The notes: a model not told the origin generated them from the letters alone. DNA of 64,000 bases from Pseudomonas oryzihabitans (GCF_001518815.1 NZ_CP013987.1:124001-188000), one strand, 5' to 3'; counted from the first letter of the stretch, positions 35,297 to 44,424 are shown. Made by a program: numbers and translations.

Positions 35297-35919
35297 CCCG
35301 GCAGGTCCTGCCCGGTATGGAAGCGCAGCGCCGCCTCGGCGCGATTGGCGGCGCCGGTCTTGCGGAGCAGGTTGTGCATGTGGCTCTTGACCGTGTGGGT
35401 GCTCAGGCACAGCGCCTGGCCGATGGCGGCGTTGGAGAGTCCCCGGCCGACCAGCCGCAGGATCTCGCGCTCGCGGCGGGTCAGGCCGTCGGCGGCAAGA
35501 CTGGGTCGCTCGCGGGAACGGCGCAGCAGGTGGGCCAGGACGGCGCGGGGCAGCCAGTCCTCGCCGGCCAGCAGCGCGCCCAGTCCTTGCAGCAGTTGCT
35601 CCCGGCTAGCCTGGGGCGCGAACACGCCCTGGATGGCGGGAAAGCGCTCGACCCAGGGCAGCGCCTGTTCGACGCTGGCGTTGAGAAAGGCCACGGTGAC
35701 CGCCGCGGGCAGGCTGGCCAGCCAGCGTTCGAGCGGCGCCTCGGGCACGCTGCCGAGATCGACCAGCACCAGGCTTGCGTCCCCCGCCTCATCCAGCTCG
35801 CGGGCACAGCCCAGCTCGATGCCGTGGCGTTCTTCCAGAAAGGGTTTGAGCAGTTCCGCCAGGAGGACGTTTCCCGTCGTCAGGCGGACCTTGTTCGCAG
35901 GTATCGTGCTCATGTCCAT
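35293..35919 (-). CDS. csgD: LuxR-type regulator CsgD
   Basis: The 208-residue product has a receiver-like N-terminal domain lacking a clear phospho-Asp pocket and a C-terminal LuxR helix-turn-helix (LTRREREILRLVGRGLSNAA, TVKSHMHNLLRKTG). The start at 35919 follows GAGG by 8 bases; another ATG lies two codons on. As first gene of the operon it probably activates its own transcription and that of the downstream genes, unlike enterobacteria, where csgDEFG and csgBAC are divergent. Confidence 0.88.
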   Translation of the reverse strand: MDMSTIPANKVRLTTGNVLLAELLKPFLEERHGIELGCARELDEAGDASLVLVDLGSVPEAPLERWLASLPAAVTVAFLNASVEQALPWVERFPAIQGVFAPQASREQLLQGLGALLAGEDWLPRAVLAHLLRRSRERPSLAADGLTRREREILRLVGRGLSNAAIGQALCLSTHTVKSHMHNLLRKTGAANRAEAALRFHTGQDLPG

Positions 35920-36144
35920 ATGTGCTGCCTCATCATCCGTTGCGCGAACGCTGAGACAAATCGCCGGGAGCGACAAGAAAAAAGTGACCGATTTCCAGCG
36001 ACTTACCGGCTCTGTGGACCGCTTGGCAGATTGTTGCCCGACGGGCACCCATCGACTAGATCGAAAGAGCTAGCTCCAAGGGTGGGGTAGGGTCGGGAGG
36101 GCGTGGGCGTCCCGTCCTGGGACGCCTGGGTGAAGGGGTGCGGC

Positions 36145-37155
36145 TTAGCGGGTGAGGGTGACCTTGCGCAGATGGCGGGGCTGGTCCGGGTCCTGGCCAC
36201 GCGCCTCGGCCAGCAGCGCGGCCATGCGGTAGAAACTCTGGATCGCCAGCAGGCCGTCCAGGTCCGGGTGGCCAGCGACGGCGAGCGGCAGATCGCGCTC
36301 GGCAACGTCGTCCGGGGCCGCCAGCAGCACCCGGGCACCGCGTCCGCGCAGATCTCGCGCCAGCTGCAACAGACCGGGCTGCTCGGGCCCGCGCAGGGCG
36401 AAGATCAACAGCGGATAGCCGCGCTCCACGAGCGCCAGAGGCCCATGCTGCAATTCCGCGCCGCTGAAGGCCTCGCCCTGCAGCGCCGAGGTTTCCTTGA
36501 GCTTGAGTGCGGCTTCCTGGGCAATGGCGAAGCCGGGACCACGGCCGACCACCATGCAGCGCTCGGCGTCGCGCAGTACCGGCAGCGCGGGCGCCCAGCT
36601 CAGTTCGGCTGCCCGGTCCAGGGCTTCCGGCAGGGCCACGCCGGCGGCGAGCAGTGTCTCGTCCTGCTGCCAATGGGCGATCAGGCGAGCGGCGGCGGCC
36701 AGGGTAGCGATGAAGCTCTTGGTAGCCGCGACGCTGCGTTCAGGACCGGCCTGCACTCCGATGGCGTGGCGACAGGCCAGCGCCAGGGGGGAATCGATCT
36801 CGTTGACCAGGGCGGCGGTGCGGGCGCCATAGCGATCCAGCGCGCTGAGGGTCTCGATCAGATCGGGACTGCGCTCGGACTGGGAAAAGCCCAGGGCGAG
36901 TTGGCCTTCGACGCGCAGCGGTGCCTGGCGCAGGGTCACCAGCGAGGGCGGCAGGGACAGCACCGGCAGGCCGAGGTGGGCCATGGCCAGGTAGGCGAAA
37001 TAGCTGGCGGCGTGGTCCGAGCTGCCGCGGGCCACGGTCAGGGCGAGCTGCGGCGGCTGGGCTCTGAGGTCGTCGGCCAGAGCCGCCAGGGCCTGGTCGA
37101 TGGTCGCCAGTTGGCGAGTGACCGCCGCACCGCTGGCGGCGGCTTCTTCGAGCAT
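36145..37155 (-). CDS. SIS-domain aminosugar isomerase/deaminase (NagB-II/AgaS-like)
   Basis: The 336-residue product is the isomerase half of GlmS type, with two SIS domains (TVARGSSDHAASYFAYLAM near residue 40, MVVGRGPGFAIAQEAALKLKETS near 200) and no glutaminase domain. That fits NagB-II glucosamine-6-phosphate deaminases or AgaS. The conserved ETSALQGEAFSGAELQHGP is present. A TTG at 37167, seven bases after AAGGAGA, may be the true start instead of the ATG at 37155. No other aminosugar genes are near. Confidence 0.82.
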   Translation of the reverse strand: MLEEAAASGAAVTRQLATIDQALAALADDLRAQPPQLALTVARGSSDHAASYFAYLAMAHLGLPVLSLPPSLVTLRQAPLRVEGQLALGFSQSERSPDLIETLSALDRYGARTAALVNEIDSPLALACRHAIGVQAGPERSVAATKSFIATLAAAARLIAHWQQDETLLAAGVALPEALDRAAELSWAPALPVLRDAERCMVVGRGPGFAIAQEAALKLKETSALQGEAFSGAELQHGPLALVERGYPLLIFALRGPEQPGLLQLARDLRGRGARVLLAAPDDVAERDLPLAVAGHPDLDGLLAIQSFYRMAALLAEARGQDPDQPRHLRKVTLTR

Positions 37156-37186
37156 GAGCGAGGTCAAGAGGATCTCCTTGCGCGAA

Positions 37187-37222
37187 CGCCTGTTACACGA
37201 CGCCTGTTGCACGACGCCTGAT
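37187..37222. repeat. 14-bp tandem repeat upstream of the SIS gene
   Basis: The unit CGCCTGTTACACGA is repeated as CGCCTGTTGCACGA and then partly again (CGCCTGATT). It lies 20-55 bases before the SIS-domain gene, where it could affect transcription or be a slippage product. Confidence 0.55.
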
Positions 37223-37269
37223 TCCCGCACTCTGCCACTCCTGACTACGCGCGACCAGCCGACCTTGGC

Positions 37270-38709
37270 CTAGTCGCCTTCGTCCGCCGCGCCGCCGGTG
37301 AATTGCAGGTCGTGCTTGCGCAGCTTGTCGGACAGCGTCTTGCGTGGCAGGCCCAGGGCCTCGGCGAGACTGCGCAGGGAGGCATGGGGTCGGGCCAGTT
37401 CACGCTGGATGAGGTCGCGCTCGAAGGCCTCGACCTGCTCGCCCAGCCCGGCGGCCAGGCCGGCCGAGGACGGCGCCGCGACGACCGCTGCCGAGGCGGC
37501 CACGGGGGCGGCGCTCATCGGTGCCAGGGGCGCGAAGGCACTGCTGTCCAGCGCCAGGTCCAGGCCCAAGGCGAAGCGCTCGGCGGCGTTCTGCAATTCC
37601 CGCACGTTGCCGGGCCAGCTGTGGGCGATCAGGGCCGCGCGCTGCTCGGCATCGGGCTCGCGCCCCGGGGTGCCATGGCGCTCGGCGGCGGCCCGGGCGA
37701 AGTGGTGGAACAGCGGCAGGATGTCTTCGCTGCGCTCGCGCAGGGCGGGGATGCGCAAGGTGGCGACATTGAGCCGGTAATAGAGGTCGGCGCGGAAACG
37801 GCCCTGGTCGGCGGCCTGGCGCAGGTCTTCCTTGGTGGCGGCGACCACCCGGATATCCAGCGGGATCTGCTGGTTGGAGCCAAGGCGTTCGACCTTGCGT
37901 TCCTGCAGCAGGCGCAGCAGCTTGACCTGGACGTCCAGGCTCATGCTCTCGATCTCGTCGAGAAAGAGGGTGCCACCGCTGGCGTATTCGAACTTGCCGA
38001 TGCGGCGCTTCTGGGCGCCGGTGAAGGCGCCCTGTTCGTGACCGAAGAGTTCGCTTTCCACTACGGATTCGGCCAGGGCGCCGGCGTTGATGGCGACGAA
38101 GGGGCCGTCGCGGCGATTCGACAGGTCGTGCAGGGCGCGGGCGACCACTTCCTTGCCGGCACCGGTTTCGCCATGGATCAGCACATCGGCCTGGGTGGCC
38201 GCCAGGGCGCCGATCTGATCGCGCAGCCGGGCCATGCCCGGGGTCTGGCCGATCAGCCGGGTCTGCAGTTCATGGCGCTCGGCCAGGGCCAGGCGCAGGC
38301 TGCGGTTTTCCAGGACCAGATGGCGAGCCCCCAGCGCACGCCGCACGCTGTCGATCAGGGCGTCGTTGGCGAAGGGCTTTTCCAGGAAGTCATAGGCGCC
38401 GGCGCGCATGGCCTGCACCGCCAGGGGCACGTCGCCATGGCCGGTGATCAGCACCACCGGCAACTCGGCGTCGCGCTGATGCAACTGGGCCAGCAGCTCC
38501 AGGCCGTCGATGCCGGGCATGCGGATGTCACTGACCACCACGCCGGGCCAATCGCGCACCGCGGCCATCTCCAGCTCGCGGGCGTCAGCCAGGGCCGTCA
38601 CCTTGAAGCCGGCCAGGTCCAGGGTCTGGCTCAGCGCCAGGCGCAGGTGGGCGTCGTCGTCGATCAGCAGGATCTGGCTGGCGGGATCGAAGGGGGGCAG
38701 GGCACTCAT
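37270..38709 (-). CDS. dctD: Sigma-54-dependent response regulator DctD
   Basis: The 479-residue NtrC-family activator has a receiver domain with D61 (VVVSDIRMPG), an AAA+ domain with Walker A GETGAGKE (residues 180-187), the sigma-54 contact loop GAFTGA (227-232), and a C-terminal Fis-type helix-turn-helix (SLRSLAEALGLPRKTLSDKL). A short Ala-rich linker precedes the last domain. It activates C4-dicarboxylate transport genes with RpoN. The dctB kinase gene lies 31 bases upstream. The transport genes are not in the window. Confidence 0.93.
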   Translation of the reverse strand: MSALPPFDPASQILLIDDDAHLRLALSQTLDLAGFKVTALADARELEMAAVRDWPGVVVSDIRMPGIDGLELLAQLHQRDAELPVVLITGHGDVPLAVQAMRAGAYDFLEKPFANDALIDSVRRALGARHLVLENRSLRLALAERHELQTRLIGQTPGMARLRDQIGALAATQADVLIHGETGAGKEVVARALHDLSNRRDGPFVAINAGALAESVVESELFGHEQGAFTGAQKRRIGKFEYASGGTLFLDEIESMSLDVQVKLLRLLQERKVERLGSNQQIPLDIRVVAATKEDLRQAADQGRFRADLYYRLNVATLRIPALRERSEDILPLFHHFARAAAERHGTPGREPDAEQRAALIAHSWPGNVRELQNAAERFALGLDLALDSSAFAPLAPMSAAPVAASAAVVAAPSSAGLAAGLGEQVEAFERDLIQRELARPHASLRSLAEALGLPRKTLSDKLRKHDLQFTGGAADEGD

Positions 38710-38740
38710 GACAAAGACCTAAGGTAGAGGGGCTTGGCGG

Positions 38741-40555
38741 TCATCCGCGGACTTCTTCCTGGGGCACCGAGGCGACTCCCGGCTTGCCGTGCTGCAGGTA
38801 GAGGCGTACCTCGGCCCCGCCGTCGGCGTGGTTGGACAGGTGCAGGTGGCCACCCAGGGTCCGCAACAGGTTATCGCAGATCGCCAGGCCCAGGCCGAGC
38901 CCCTGGGCGGTGGCCTTGGTGGTGAAGAAGGGTTCGTGGGCACGGGCCAGGGCTTCGCTGGAAAACCCCGGTCCATTGTCTCTCAGGATCAGGGTCACGC
39001 CGCGCTCATCGAGGCTGGTGGTCAGCCATAGCCTGCGGGTGCTGGTCTTTTCCGCCAGGGCGTCGAGAGCATTGCTCAGCAGGTTGCTGATGATCTGTCG
39101 CAGCCGGGTCTCACCGGCCTGCACCCACAGGGGCGCATCGGGCAGGTCGCGGATCAGCTCCACCTGCATGGCGCGGCGGCGCGCGGCGACCATGGCCAGG
39201 GCGTCCTCCAGGGCGCCCTGCAAGACCACGCTTTCCGGCGCGCGGCGGGCGCCGCGGGCATAGGCCTTGAGGTGGGCGATGATGTTGGCCATCCGCGTGG
39301 TCAGCTCGCCGATCAGCTTGAGGTTGCCACGGGCATCGTCCAGCCGATCGTGATCGAGCAGCACGACGGCGTTTTCCGTGTAGCTGCGGATGGCCGCCAG
39401 GGGCTGGTTGAGTTCGTGACTGATGCTGGCGGACATGGTCCCCAGGGCCGACAGCTTGCCGGCCTGCACGGCTTCGTCCTGGGCGCGCATGAGTTCGCGC
39501 TGGGCCTGTTCGCGGTCGTGCACCTCCTGCTGCAGGCGCGCGTTGAGCGTCTGCAGGTCACGGGTGCGTTCCTCCACGTTCAGCTCTAGGTCGCGCTTGG
39601 CCCGGGCATCCAGCGCCAGGCGCTCGATGAAGTGCCGCCGCCGCAGGGTCATGACCACCAGCAGCAGGAGCAACGCCAGCAGGGTCGCGGCCCCCACGTA
39701 AAGGGCACTGCGTACCTGGCGCTCGACCATCTCCCGCGGTGCCAGGATCTGCGCGGTCCAGCCCACCTCGTCGAGATTGCGGGTCTGGGTCAGCCAGTCG
39801 CTGGGTACCAGCGTCAGGGGCGCGGGATTGGTGGTGGGGTAGGGGCGATTGGCATTTACCTGCTCGCGCTGGCGCTCGTCCAGCGGATGGGTCGCGCGAA
39901 AGCGCCAGGCGTCGTGGGAGGTGAGGATGACCACGCCGAGGTCGTCGGTGACCAGCAACTGCTCGGGGGCGTTGCCCCAGAGCCTTTCCGCGCTGTCCAG
40001 ATCGACCTTGACCACCACCACGCCGGTGGCGCGCTCGCCGTCGCGCACTGCGGCGGCGAAATAGTAGCCGCGCTTGCTCGACGTGGTACCGAGGCCGAAG
40101 AACCGACCCGGTTGCCCCTGCATGGCCGCCTTGTAATAGGGCCGGAAGGAGAAGTCGCGACCGACGAAGCTGTCTGGCTGGCGATAGTTGGAGCTGGCCA
40201 GGCAGGTGCCGTCACCCTGCATCAGGTAGATGACGTCCGCCCCGGTACGCTGCCGGATGTCTTCCAGCATCTGGCTGGCAGCGTCCTGGGCGCTGCCGTC
40301 ACCCTGGCGCGCCAGGGCGTTGCGCAGCACCGGCAGGTCGCCCAGCAGGTCGGGCAGCACCTCGTAGCGCCTCAGGGTGCCGAGCAGGTTGGCGACATAG
40401 AGGTCCAGGGTCTGGCCGTTCTGCTCGGCCAATTGCGCCTCGTAGAAATGCTGGGCCGCATAGCGTAGCGGAATCAGCAGCAGCGTCAGGCCGAGGGCCA
40501 GCAGCAGCAGGCTGCTCCAGCGAGGGCGCTTGGGAAGGTGAGGGCTCTTGGGCAT
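38741..40555 (-). CDS. dctB: Sensor histidine kinase DctB
   Basis: From the ATG at 40555 the product is 604 residues: an N-terminal membrane helix (SSLLLLALGLTLLLI), a periplasmic PDC/dCache sensor (DLYVANLLGTLRRYEVLPDL, FVGRDFSFRPYYKAAMQGQP), a second helix (LYVGAATLLALLLLLVVM), a coiled coil, the H-box SASISHELNQPLAAIRSYTE, and the ATPase domain (ISNLLSNALDAL, DNGPGF). It senses C4-dicarboxylates and phosphorylates DctD. The start is uncertain: an ATG at 40585 is also possible and neither has a clear ribosome site. Confidence 0.92.
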   Translation of the reverse strand: MPKSPHLPKRPRWSSLLLLALGLTLLLIPLRYAAQHFYEAQLAEQNGQTLDLYVANLLGTLRRYEVLPDLLGDLPVLRNALARQGDGSAQDAASQMLEDIRQRTGADVIYLMQGDGTCLASSNYRQPDSFVGRDFSFRPYYKAAMQGQPGRFFGLGTTSSKRGYYFAAAVRDGERATGVVVVKVDLDSAERLWGNAPEQLLVTDDLGVVILTSHDAWRFRATHPLDERQREQVNANRPYPTTNPAPLTLVPSDWLTQTRNLDEVGWTAQILAPREMVERQVRSALYVGAATLLALLLLLVVMTLRRRHFIERLALDARAKRDLELNVEERTRDLQTLNARLQQEVHDREQAQRELMRAQDEAVQAGKLSALGTMSASISHELNQPLAAIRSYTENAVVLLDHDRLDDARGNLKLIGELTTRMANIIAHLKAYARGARRAPESVVLQGALEDALAMVAARRRAMQVELIRDLPDAPLWVQAGETRLRQIISNLLSNALDALAEKTSTRRLWLTTSLDERGVTLILRDNGPGFSSEALARAHEPFFTTKATAQGLGLGLAICDNLLRTLGGHLHLSNHADGGAEVRLYLQHGKPGVASVPQEEVRG

Positions 40556-40752
40556 GCGCGGCAACGGTAGGGGGCGTCCCGGCATTATGCCCAAGCTGGG
40601 ACCCTGGCGAAGGGGTCGGCAGACTGTTAACGCCTTGGCAGTCGGCTGAAATATCTTGTTACCAATGGCCCTAGCTGTGGAAGAGGACACGGTTTTGCCC
40701 GGCGAAAGCCGGCTAACTGACACTGCAATCAGCCACCGAAGGAGTGACTTCC

Positions 40753-40953
40753 ATGAAAAGCACCACCCTCGGCCTGACCCTCGCCGGCCTCCTGGCCACC
40801 TCTGCCGCCTTCGCCCAGACGGCGCCGACCGATCCTGCTACGCCGCCCGCGGCTACCACCAGCAGCCCTGCCAAGACCGGCAAGCAGGCTACCACCCACC
40901 ACAAGAAGGTGGCGCACAAGAAAGCCCACAAGGCCAGCACCAGCGGCAGCTGA
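40753..40953 (+). CDS. Small secreted Lys/His/Thr-rich protein
   Basis: The 66-residue product has signal peptide MKSTTLGLTLAGLLATSAAF (cleavage after AFA) and a mature part rich in Pro, Thr, Ala and then KATTHHKK-type basic residues (KKVAHKKAHK). It would be a small, very basic periplasmic protein of unknown role. AAGGAG lies 8 bases before this ATG; a GTG three codons earlier is less well placed. Confidence 0.7.
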   Translation: MKSTTLGLTLAGLLATSAAFAQTAPTDPATPPAATTSSPAKTGKQATTHHKKVAHKKAHKASTSGS

Positions 40954-40963
40954 CCCGCGGCGC

Positions 40964-40988
40964 GGCACCTCCTCGCGCGGGAGGTGCC
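40964..40988 (+). terminator. Hairpin after the basic secreted protein gene
   Basis: GGCACCTCC and GGAGGTGCC form a perfect 9-bp stem 10 bases after the stop codon. No T-tract follows, so it may be an attenuating or stabilising hairpin rather than a full terminator. Confidence 0.5.
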
Positions 40989-41023
40989 TAAACGGGAGTG
41001 AATCCGTCCAGAGGAGTCCTCCC

Positions 41024-41272
41024 ATGCGCAAGTCCCTGCTGCTTCCCACCTTGATCCTGGGCCTCGGCCTGTCCAGCGCGGTCCTGGCCCAGACCAGCCC
41101 GACCAATCCTCCCGCTACCCCCGCGCGTCCCGATCCCACCAGCACCCATGGCATGGAAAAGGCGCCCAGCACCGGTGTGGGCGCGGCCGACAACGGCTCC
41201 AGCGGCGGTTCGGGTAGCGATACCGGCGCCGATCACGTCAAGAAGCCAAAGACCCAGCACAAGGATCACTAG
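41024..41272 (+). CDS. Small secreted low-complexity protein
   Basis: The 82-residue product has signal peptide MRKSLLLPTLILGLGLSSAV (cleavage after VLA) and a disordered mature part rich in Pro, Ser, Gly and Thr, ending in a charged tail (KKPKTQHKDH). GAGGAG precedes the ATG. It resembles the upstream 66-residue protein in layout (signal, then QTxPTxP), so the two may be distant relatives. Function unknown. Confidence 0.7.
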   Translation: MRKSLLLPTLILGLGLSSAVLAQTSPTNPPATPARPDPTSTHGMEKAPSTGVGAADNGSSGGSGSDTGADHVKKPKTQHKDH

Positions 41273-41282
41273 GGCTTCCACC

Positions 41283-41299
41283 CATTCCCCCGGGGAATG
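41283..41299 (+). terminator. Palindrome after the second small secreted protein gene
   Basis: CATTCCCC and GGGGAATG pair around a single C, 10 bases past the stop codon. No T-tract is present; terminator function is tentative. Confidence 0.4.
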
Positions 41300-41379
41300 A
41301 TCCGATGAGCAAAGATCGCTTGAGCAGCGCGCGGGGGCGTGTCGAAATCGACGCCTAGCCTGAGCCAGGAGCCGCTCCC

Positions 41380-42711
41380 ATGACCGCCGCGTCGCTGCTT
41401 TCCCCGGACCTGATCCGTACCCGCTTTTCCCAGGCCATGTCGGTGATGTACCGCCAGGAGGTACCGCAATACGGCACCCTGCTGGAGCTGGTCGCCGAGG
41501 TGAATGCCGGGCAGCCGGGTTTCTCCCAGGATTCCGCGGAGCGCCTGGATCTGGAGCGCCATGGCGCCATCCGTGTCGGCACGGCCGACGAGTTGGCCAC
41601 CCTGCGCCGCCTGTTCGCCGTGATGGGCATGCAGCCGGTCGGCTACTACGACCTCAGCGTGGCGGGTGTCCCGGTGCATTCCACCGCCTTCCGCCCGGTC
41701 GAGCCGGCGGCCCTGCAGGCCAATCCCTTTCGCGTCTTCACCTCGCTGCTGCGCCTGGAGCTGATCGAGGACGCCGAGCTGCGCCAGCTGGCTGAAAAGG
41801 TCTTGAACGAGCGCCGCATCTTCACCCCGGGCGCGCTGGAGCTGATCGAGCGCGCCGAGGCCCAGGGCGGTCTCACCGACGCGGAGGCCGATGCCTTCGT
41901 GCAAGAGGCGCTGGAGACCTTTCGCTGGCACCGCGAGGCCAACGTTGATGCTGGCCTCTACGGGCGCCTGCACGATGCCCACCGGCTGATCGCCGACGTG
42001 GTCTGCTTCAAGGGCCCGCACATCAATCACCTGACGCCGCGCACCCTCGACATCGATGCCGTCCAGGCTCGCATGCCCGCCCGCGGCATCGCGCCCAAGG
42101 AAACCATCGAGGGCCCGCCCCGCCGCCAGTGCCCCATCCTGCTGCGCCAGACCAGCTTCAAGGCCCTGGAGGAACCCATCCTGTTCCAGGGCGAGGTCCA
42201 GGGCTCGCACACGGCGCGCTTCGGCGAGATCGAGCAGCGCGGCATCGCCCTCACGCCGGCCGGTCGCCAACGCTACGACGAGCTGCTGCAAGAGGTCCGC
42301 CAGCGCAGCAAAACGGCAGGCAGCGACTATGCGACCGTACTGGCCGAGGTGTTCCAGGCACTGCCCGACAACTGGGACGAACTGCGCCGTCAGGGCCTGG
42401 CCTGGTTCCGCTATCGTGCCGCCCAGGGCACTGGCTCAGGCGTCGAGACCACGGATACCGAAACCCTGATCGCCGCCGGCCAGCTCATCGCCGATCCCAT
42501 CACCTACGAAGACTTCCTGCCGGTCAGCGCCGCGGGCATCTTCCAGTCCAACCTAGGCGCCGGTGGGCAGCAGGAATACCAGAGCGGCGGCAATCGTGCG
42601 GCCTTCGAAGCGGCCCTGGGTGCGCCGGTGCTCGACGAGATGGCGCTGTACGAACGCCAGCAGCGCGAATCCCTGACAGCTGCCCTGGCTGCCCTCGGTC
42701 GCCCCGCCTAG
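41380..42711 (+). CDS. hglS: 2-oxoadipate dioxygenase/decarboxylase (DUF1338, HglS-like)
   Basis: The 443-residue VOC-fold protein has the expected metal ligands H61, H217 and E285, and substrate arginine R65 (ERHGAIRVG, HINHLTPR, FGEIEQRG). With a constant offset of nine these match the residues I recall for P. putida HglS. That enzyme converts 2-oxoadipate to D-2-hydroxyglutarate with O2 in lysine breakdown. The gene stands alone before an Lrp-family gene. Annotation as YdcJ is equivalent at family level. Confidence 0.9.
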   Translation: MTAASLLSPDLIRTRFSQAMSVMYRQEVPQYGTLLELVAEVNAGQPGFSQDSAERLDLERHGAIRVGTADELATLRRLFAVMGMQPVGYYDLSVAGVPVHSTAFRPVEPAALQANPFRVFTSLLRLELIEDAELRQLAEKVLNERRIFTPGALELIERAEAQGGLTDAEADAFVQEALETFRWHREANVDAGLYGRLHDAHRLIADVVCFKGPHINHLTPRTLDIDAVQARMPARGIAPKETIEGPPRRQCPILLRQTSFKALEEPILFQGEVQGSHTARFGEIEQRGIALTPAGRQRYDELLQEVRQRSKTAGSDYATVLAEVFQALPDNWDELRRQGLAWFRYRAAQGTGSGVETTDTETLIAAGQLIADPITYEDFLPVSAAGIFQSNLGAGGQQEYQSGGNRAAFEAALGAPVLDEMALYERQQRESLTAALAALGRPA

Positions 42712-42771
42712 AATGTCGGCTTCCGCGTCGGTGGCCTCTGCCCCCGACGTCCGCCCCTGGCAGGCAGCCTG

Positions 42772-43230
42772 ATGTTCACCAAACTCGATCCGACCGACTG
42801 GCAGCTCATCCACCTGCTGCAACAGAACGCCCGCGCCTCCAACGCCACCCTGGCCCGCCAGCTGGGCCTGGCGCGCACCACCGTGGTTACCCGCCTGGCG
42901 CGCCTGGAGCGCGACGGCATCATCCAGGGCTACGGCCTGCGCCTGGGCTCCGAACTGGAACAGGCTGCCGTACGCGCCTATTGCGCCATCAGCGTCCTGC
43001 CGCGCAGCACCGCCGGCGTCATCCGCGCCCTGGAAAAGATGGTTGAGGTCGAGGAAGTCTCCTCGGTCAGCGGTCAGTTCGACTATCTGGCCTTCCTGCG
43101 CTGCACCACCCATGAAAAGCTCGACGAGCTGCTCGACCGCATCGGCAACCTCGACGGGGTCAAGCAGACCCAGACGTCGATCATCCTGAATCGGAAAGTA
43201 GACCGGCGAGGCACTTCATGTAAAAGCTAG
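42772..43230 (+). CDS. Lrp/AsnC-family transcriptional regulator
   Basis: The 152-residue protein has the Lrp helix-turn-helix (DWQLIHLLQQNARASNATLA through RLERDGIIQGYGLRLG) and a RAM ligand-binding domain (VEEVSSVSGQFDYLAFLRC). It lies 60 bases after the 2-oxoadipate enzyme gene on the same strand, so it might respond to lysine or a related amino acid; this is not shown. It is the last GC-rich gene before the AT-rich island. Confidence 0.88.
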   Translation: MFTKLDPTDWQLIHLLQQNARASNATLARQLGLARTTVVTRLARLERDGIIQGYGLRLGSELEQAAVRAYCAISVLPRSTAGVIRALEKMVEVEEVSSVSGQFDYLAFLRCTTHEKLDELLDRIGNLDGVKQTQTSIILNRKVDRRGTSCKS

Positions 43231-43539
43231 ACGGCACTTTAGTGTCCTTGAGGATCAGAGCATTAGCGCAAAAAATTGACAGTTGCAGCGTATCTCTTTT
43301 AGTGGCACTTTCAGCGCTAAAAAGCGTAGCGCTACATAGATCCAAGGTCTTCAATATCGACAGGATCGGTCTGTGCTAAAAGATGTTATTACTTAAAGTG
43401 CAAGCGTCAACCTGGAAAGCACTGGGCTTAACGCATTATTTTTATATTATTGTTCCAGGTAAGGGGCAGCTTTAAATATAAAATTTCTTTTCGAATAATC
43501 GCTGGAACAAGCAGCCTCGTGAATAGATAGGTATAGGGT
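43231..43539 (+). promoter_or_regulatory. Non-coding leader of the polysaccharide cluster
   Basis: The 309-base AT-rich gap has no credible gene. It contains several short inverted repeats (AGCGCT copies near 43311 and 43332) and AT-rich stretches such as TTTAAATATAAAATTTC, any of which could hold the promoter for the whole island. The leader is long enough for an antitermination site, but no clear ops/JUMPstart match is present. Confidence 0.45.
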
Positions 43540-44424
43540 TTGAGGGTATATGCAATAATAGTGACCTATAAACCCAGTGTGAATTTGCTTCATGATTCTA
43601 TCTTAGAACTAAGCAGCTGCTGCGAAAAGATAGTTGTAGTGGACAATGCTAGCTTGGGTTATGAGGAAAAAGCAAAAATTAGTCGTGAATCAACGCTGCT
43701 ATCTTTAAATGAAAATTTAGGCTTGGCAGCGGCTCAAAATGCAGGGATAGAAATTGCACTTGAGGAAGGGGCAGATGCAATTATTTTTTTCGATCAGGAT
43801 AGCGTAGTTACTCGGGGCGTGGTAGCTGGGTTGATTGAGGCACAGGAAGAGTTTTTTAGAAAAGGCCAGTCTGTTGTAGTGGCCCCGATGTGTTTCGATT
43901 CCAGGACAAGAAAGAAATATCCTGTAATCCAGATGCACTGTTCCGGTAAGGTAACCCATCTTTTCCCGTGCCGGGATGATAAACCGGTAGAGGTGAGTTT
44001 TTTAATCTCAACGGGTTCACTGATACCCAGGTCGATTATCGAAGATATTGGCGGAATGCGCTCCGATTTTTTTATAGACTATGTGGATACGGAATGGTGT
44101 CTGCGGGCAAGGCATAAAGGATATCAGCTTAAAGTCTTGCCAACTTTATATCTAGAGCACTCTATAGGTGATAGAAATTTTTCTTGGTGCGGCCTCAGTT
44201 TTCCTATACATTCCCCCGAGCGCCGATACTTCAGAATAAGAAATTCGATAGCTATGCTTGGCTTGCCACATGTACCATTTCTTTTGGCTATAAGGGAAGT
44301 AGCCAAGAATATTGCAAGTCAGCTATTTCTGGGAGTAACAATAAGAGGGAAATTTTTTAGCTATATGGGCTATGGGGTAAAGGGAATAATAGATGGTGTC
44401 AAGCTTGCATTTCGAATCTCATAG
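43540..44424 (+). CDS. Glycosyltransferase family 2, rhamnosyltransferase-like
   Basis: The 294-residue product (TTG start) has the GT2 fold with IIVTYKPSVNLLHDSI, LNENLGLAAAQNAGI and the DxD-type IIFFDQDSVV (residues about 81-90), a pattern typical of RfbF-like dTDP-rhamnosyltransferases. It would add a sugar to the lipid-linked polymer on the cytoplasmic face. Its 3' end overlaps the next gene by 32 bases. The rhamnose donor is inferred from likeness only. Confidence 0.82.
   Translation: MRVYAIIVTYKPSVNLLHDSILELSSCCEKIVVVDNASLGYEEKAKISRESTLLSLNENLGLAAAQNAGIEIALEEGADAIIFFDQDSVVTRGVVAGLIEAQEEFFRKGQSVVVAPMCFDSRTRKKYPVIQMHCSGKVTHLFPCRDDKPVEVSFLISTGSLIPRSIIEDIGGMRSDFFIDYVDTEWCLRARHKGYQLKVLPTLYLEHSIGDRNFSWCGLSFPIHSPERRYFRIRNSIAMLGLPHVPFLLAIREVAKNIASQLFLGVTIRGKFFSYMGYGVKGIIDGVKLAFRIS

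Noticed and set aside
43445..43480. Possible JUMPstart/ops-like element (CCAGGTAAGGGGCAGC) before the polysaccharide cluster
   Set aside because: It only loosely resembles the known element and lacks the GGCGGTAGC core, so it is not called.
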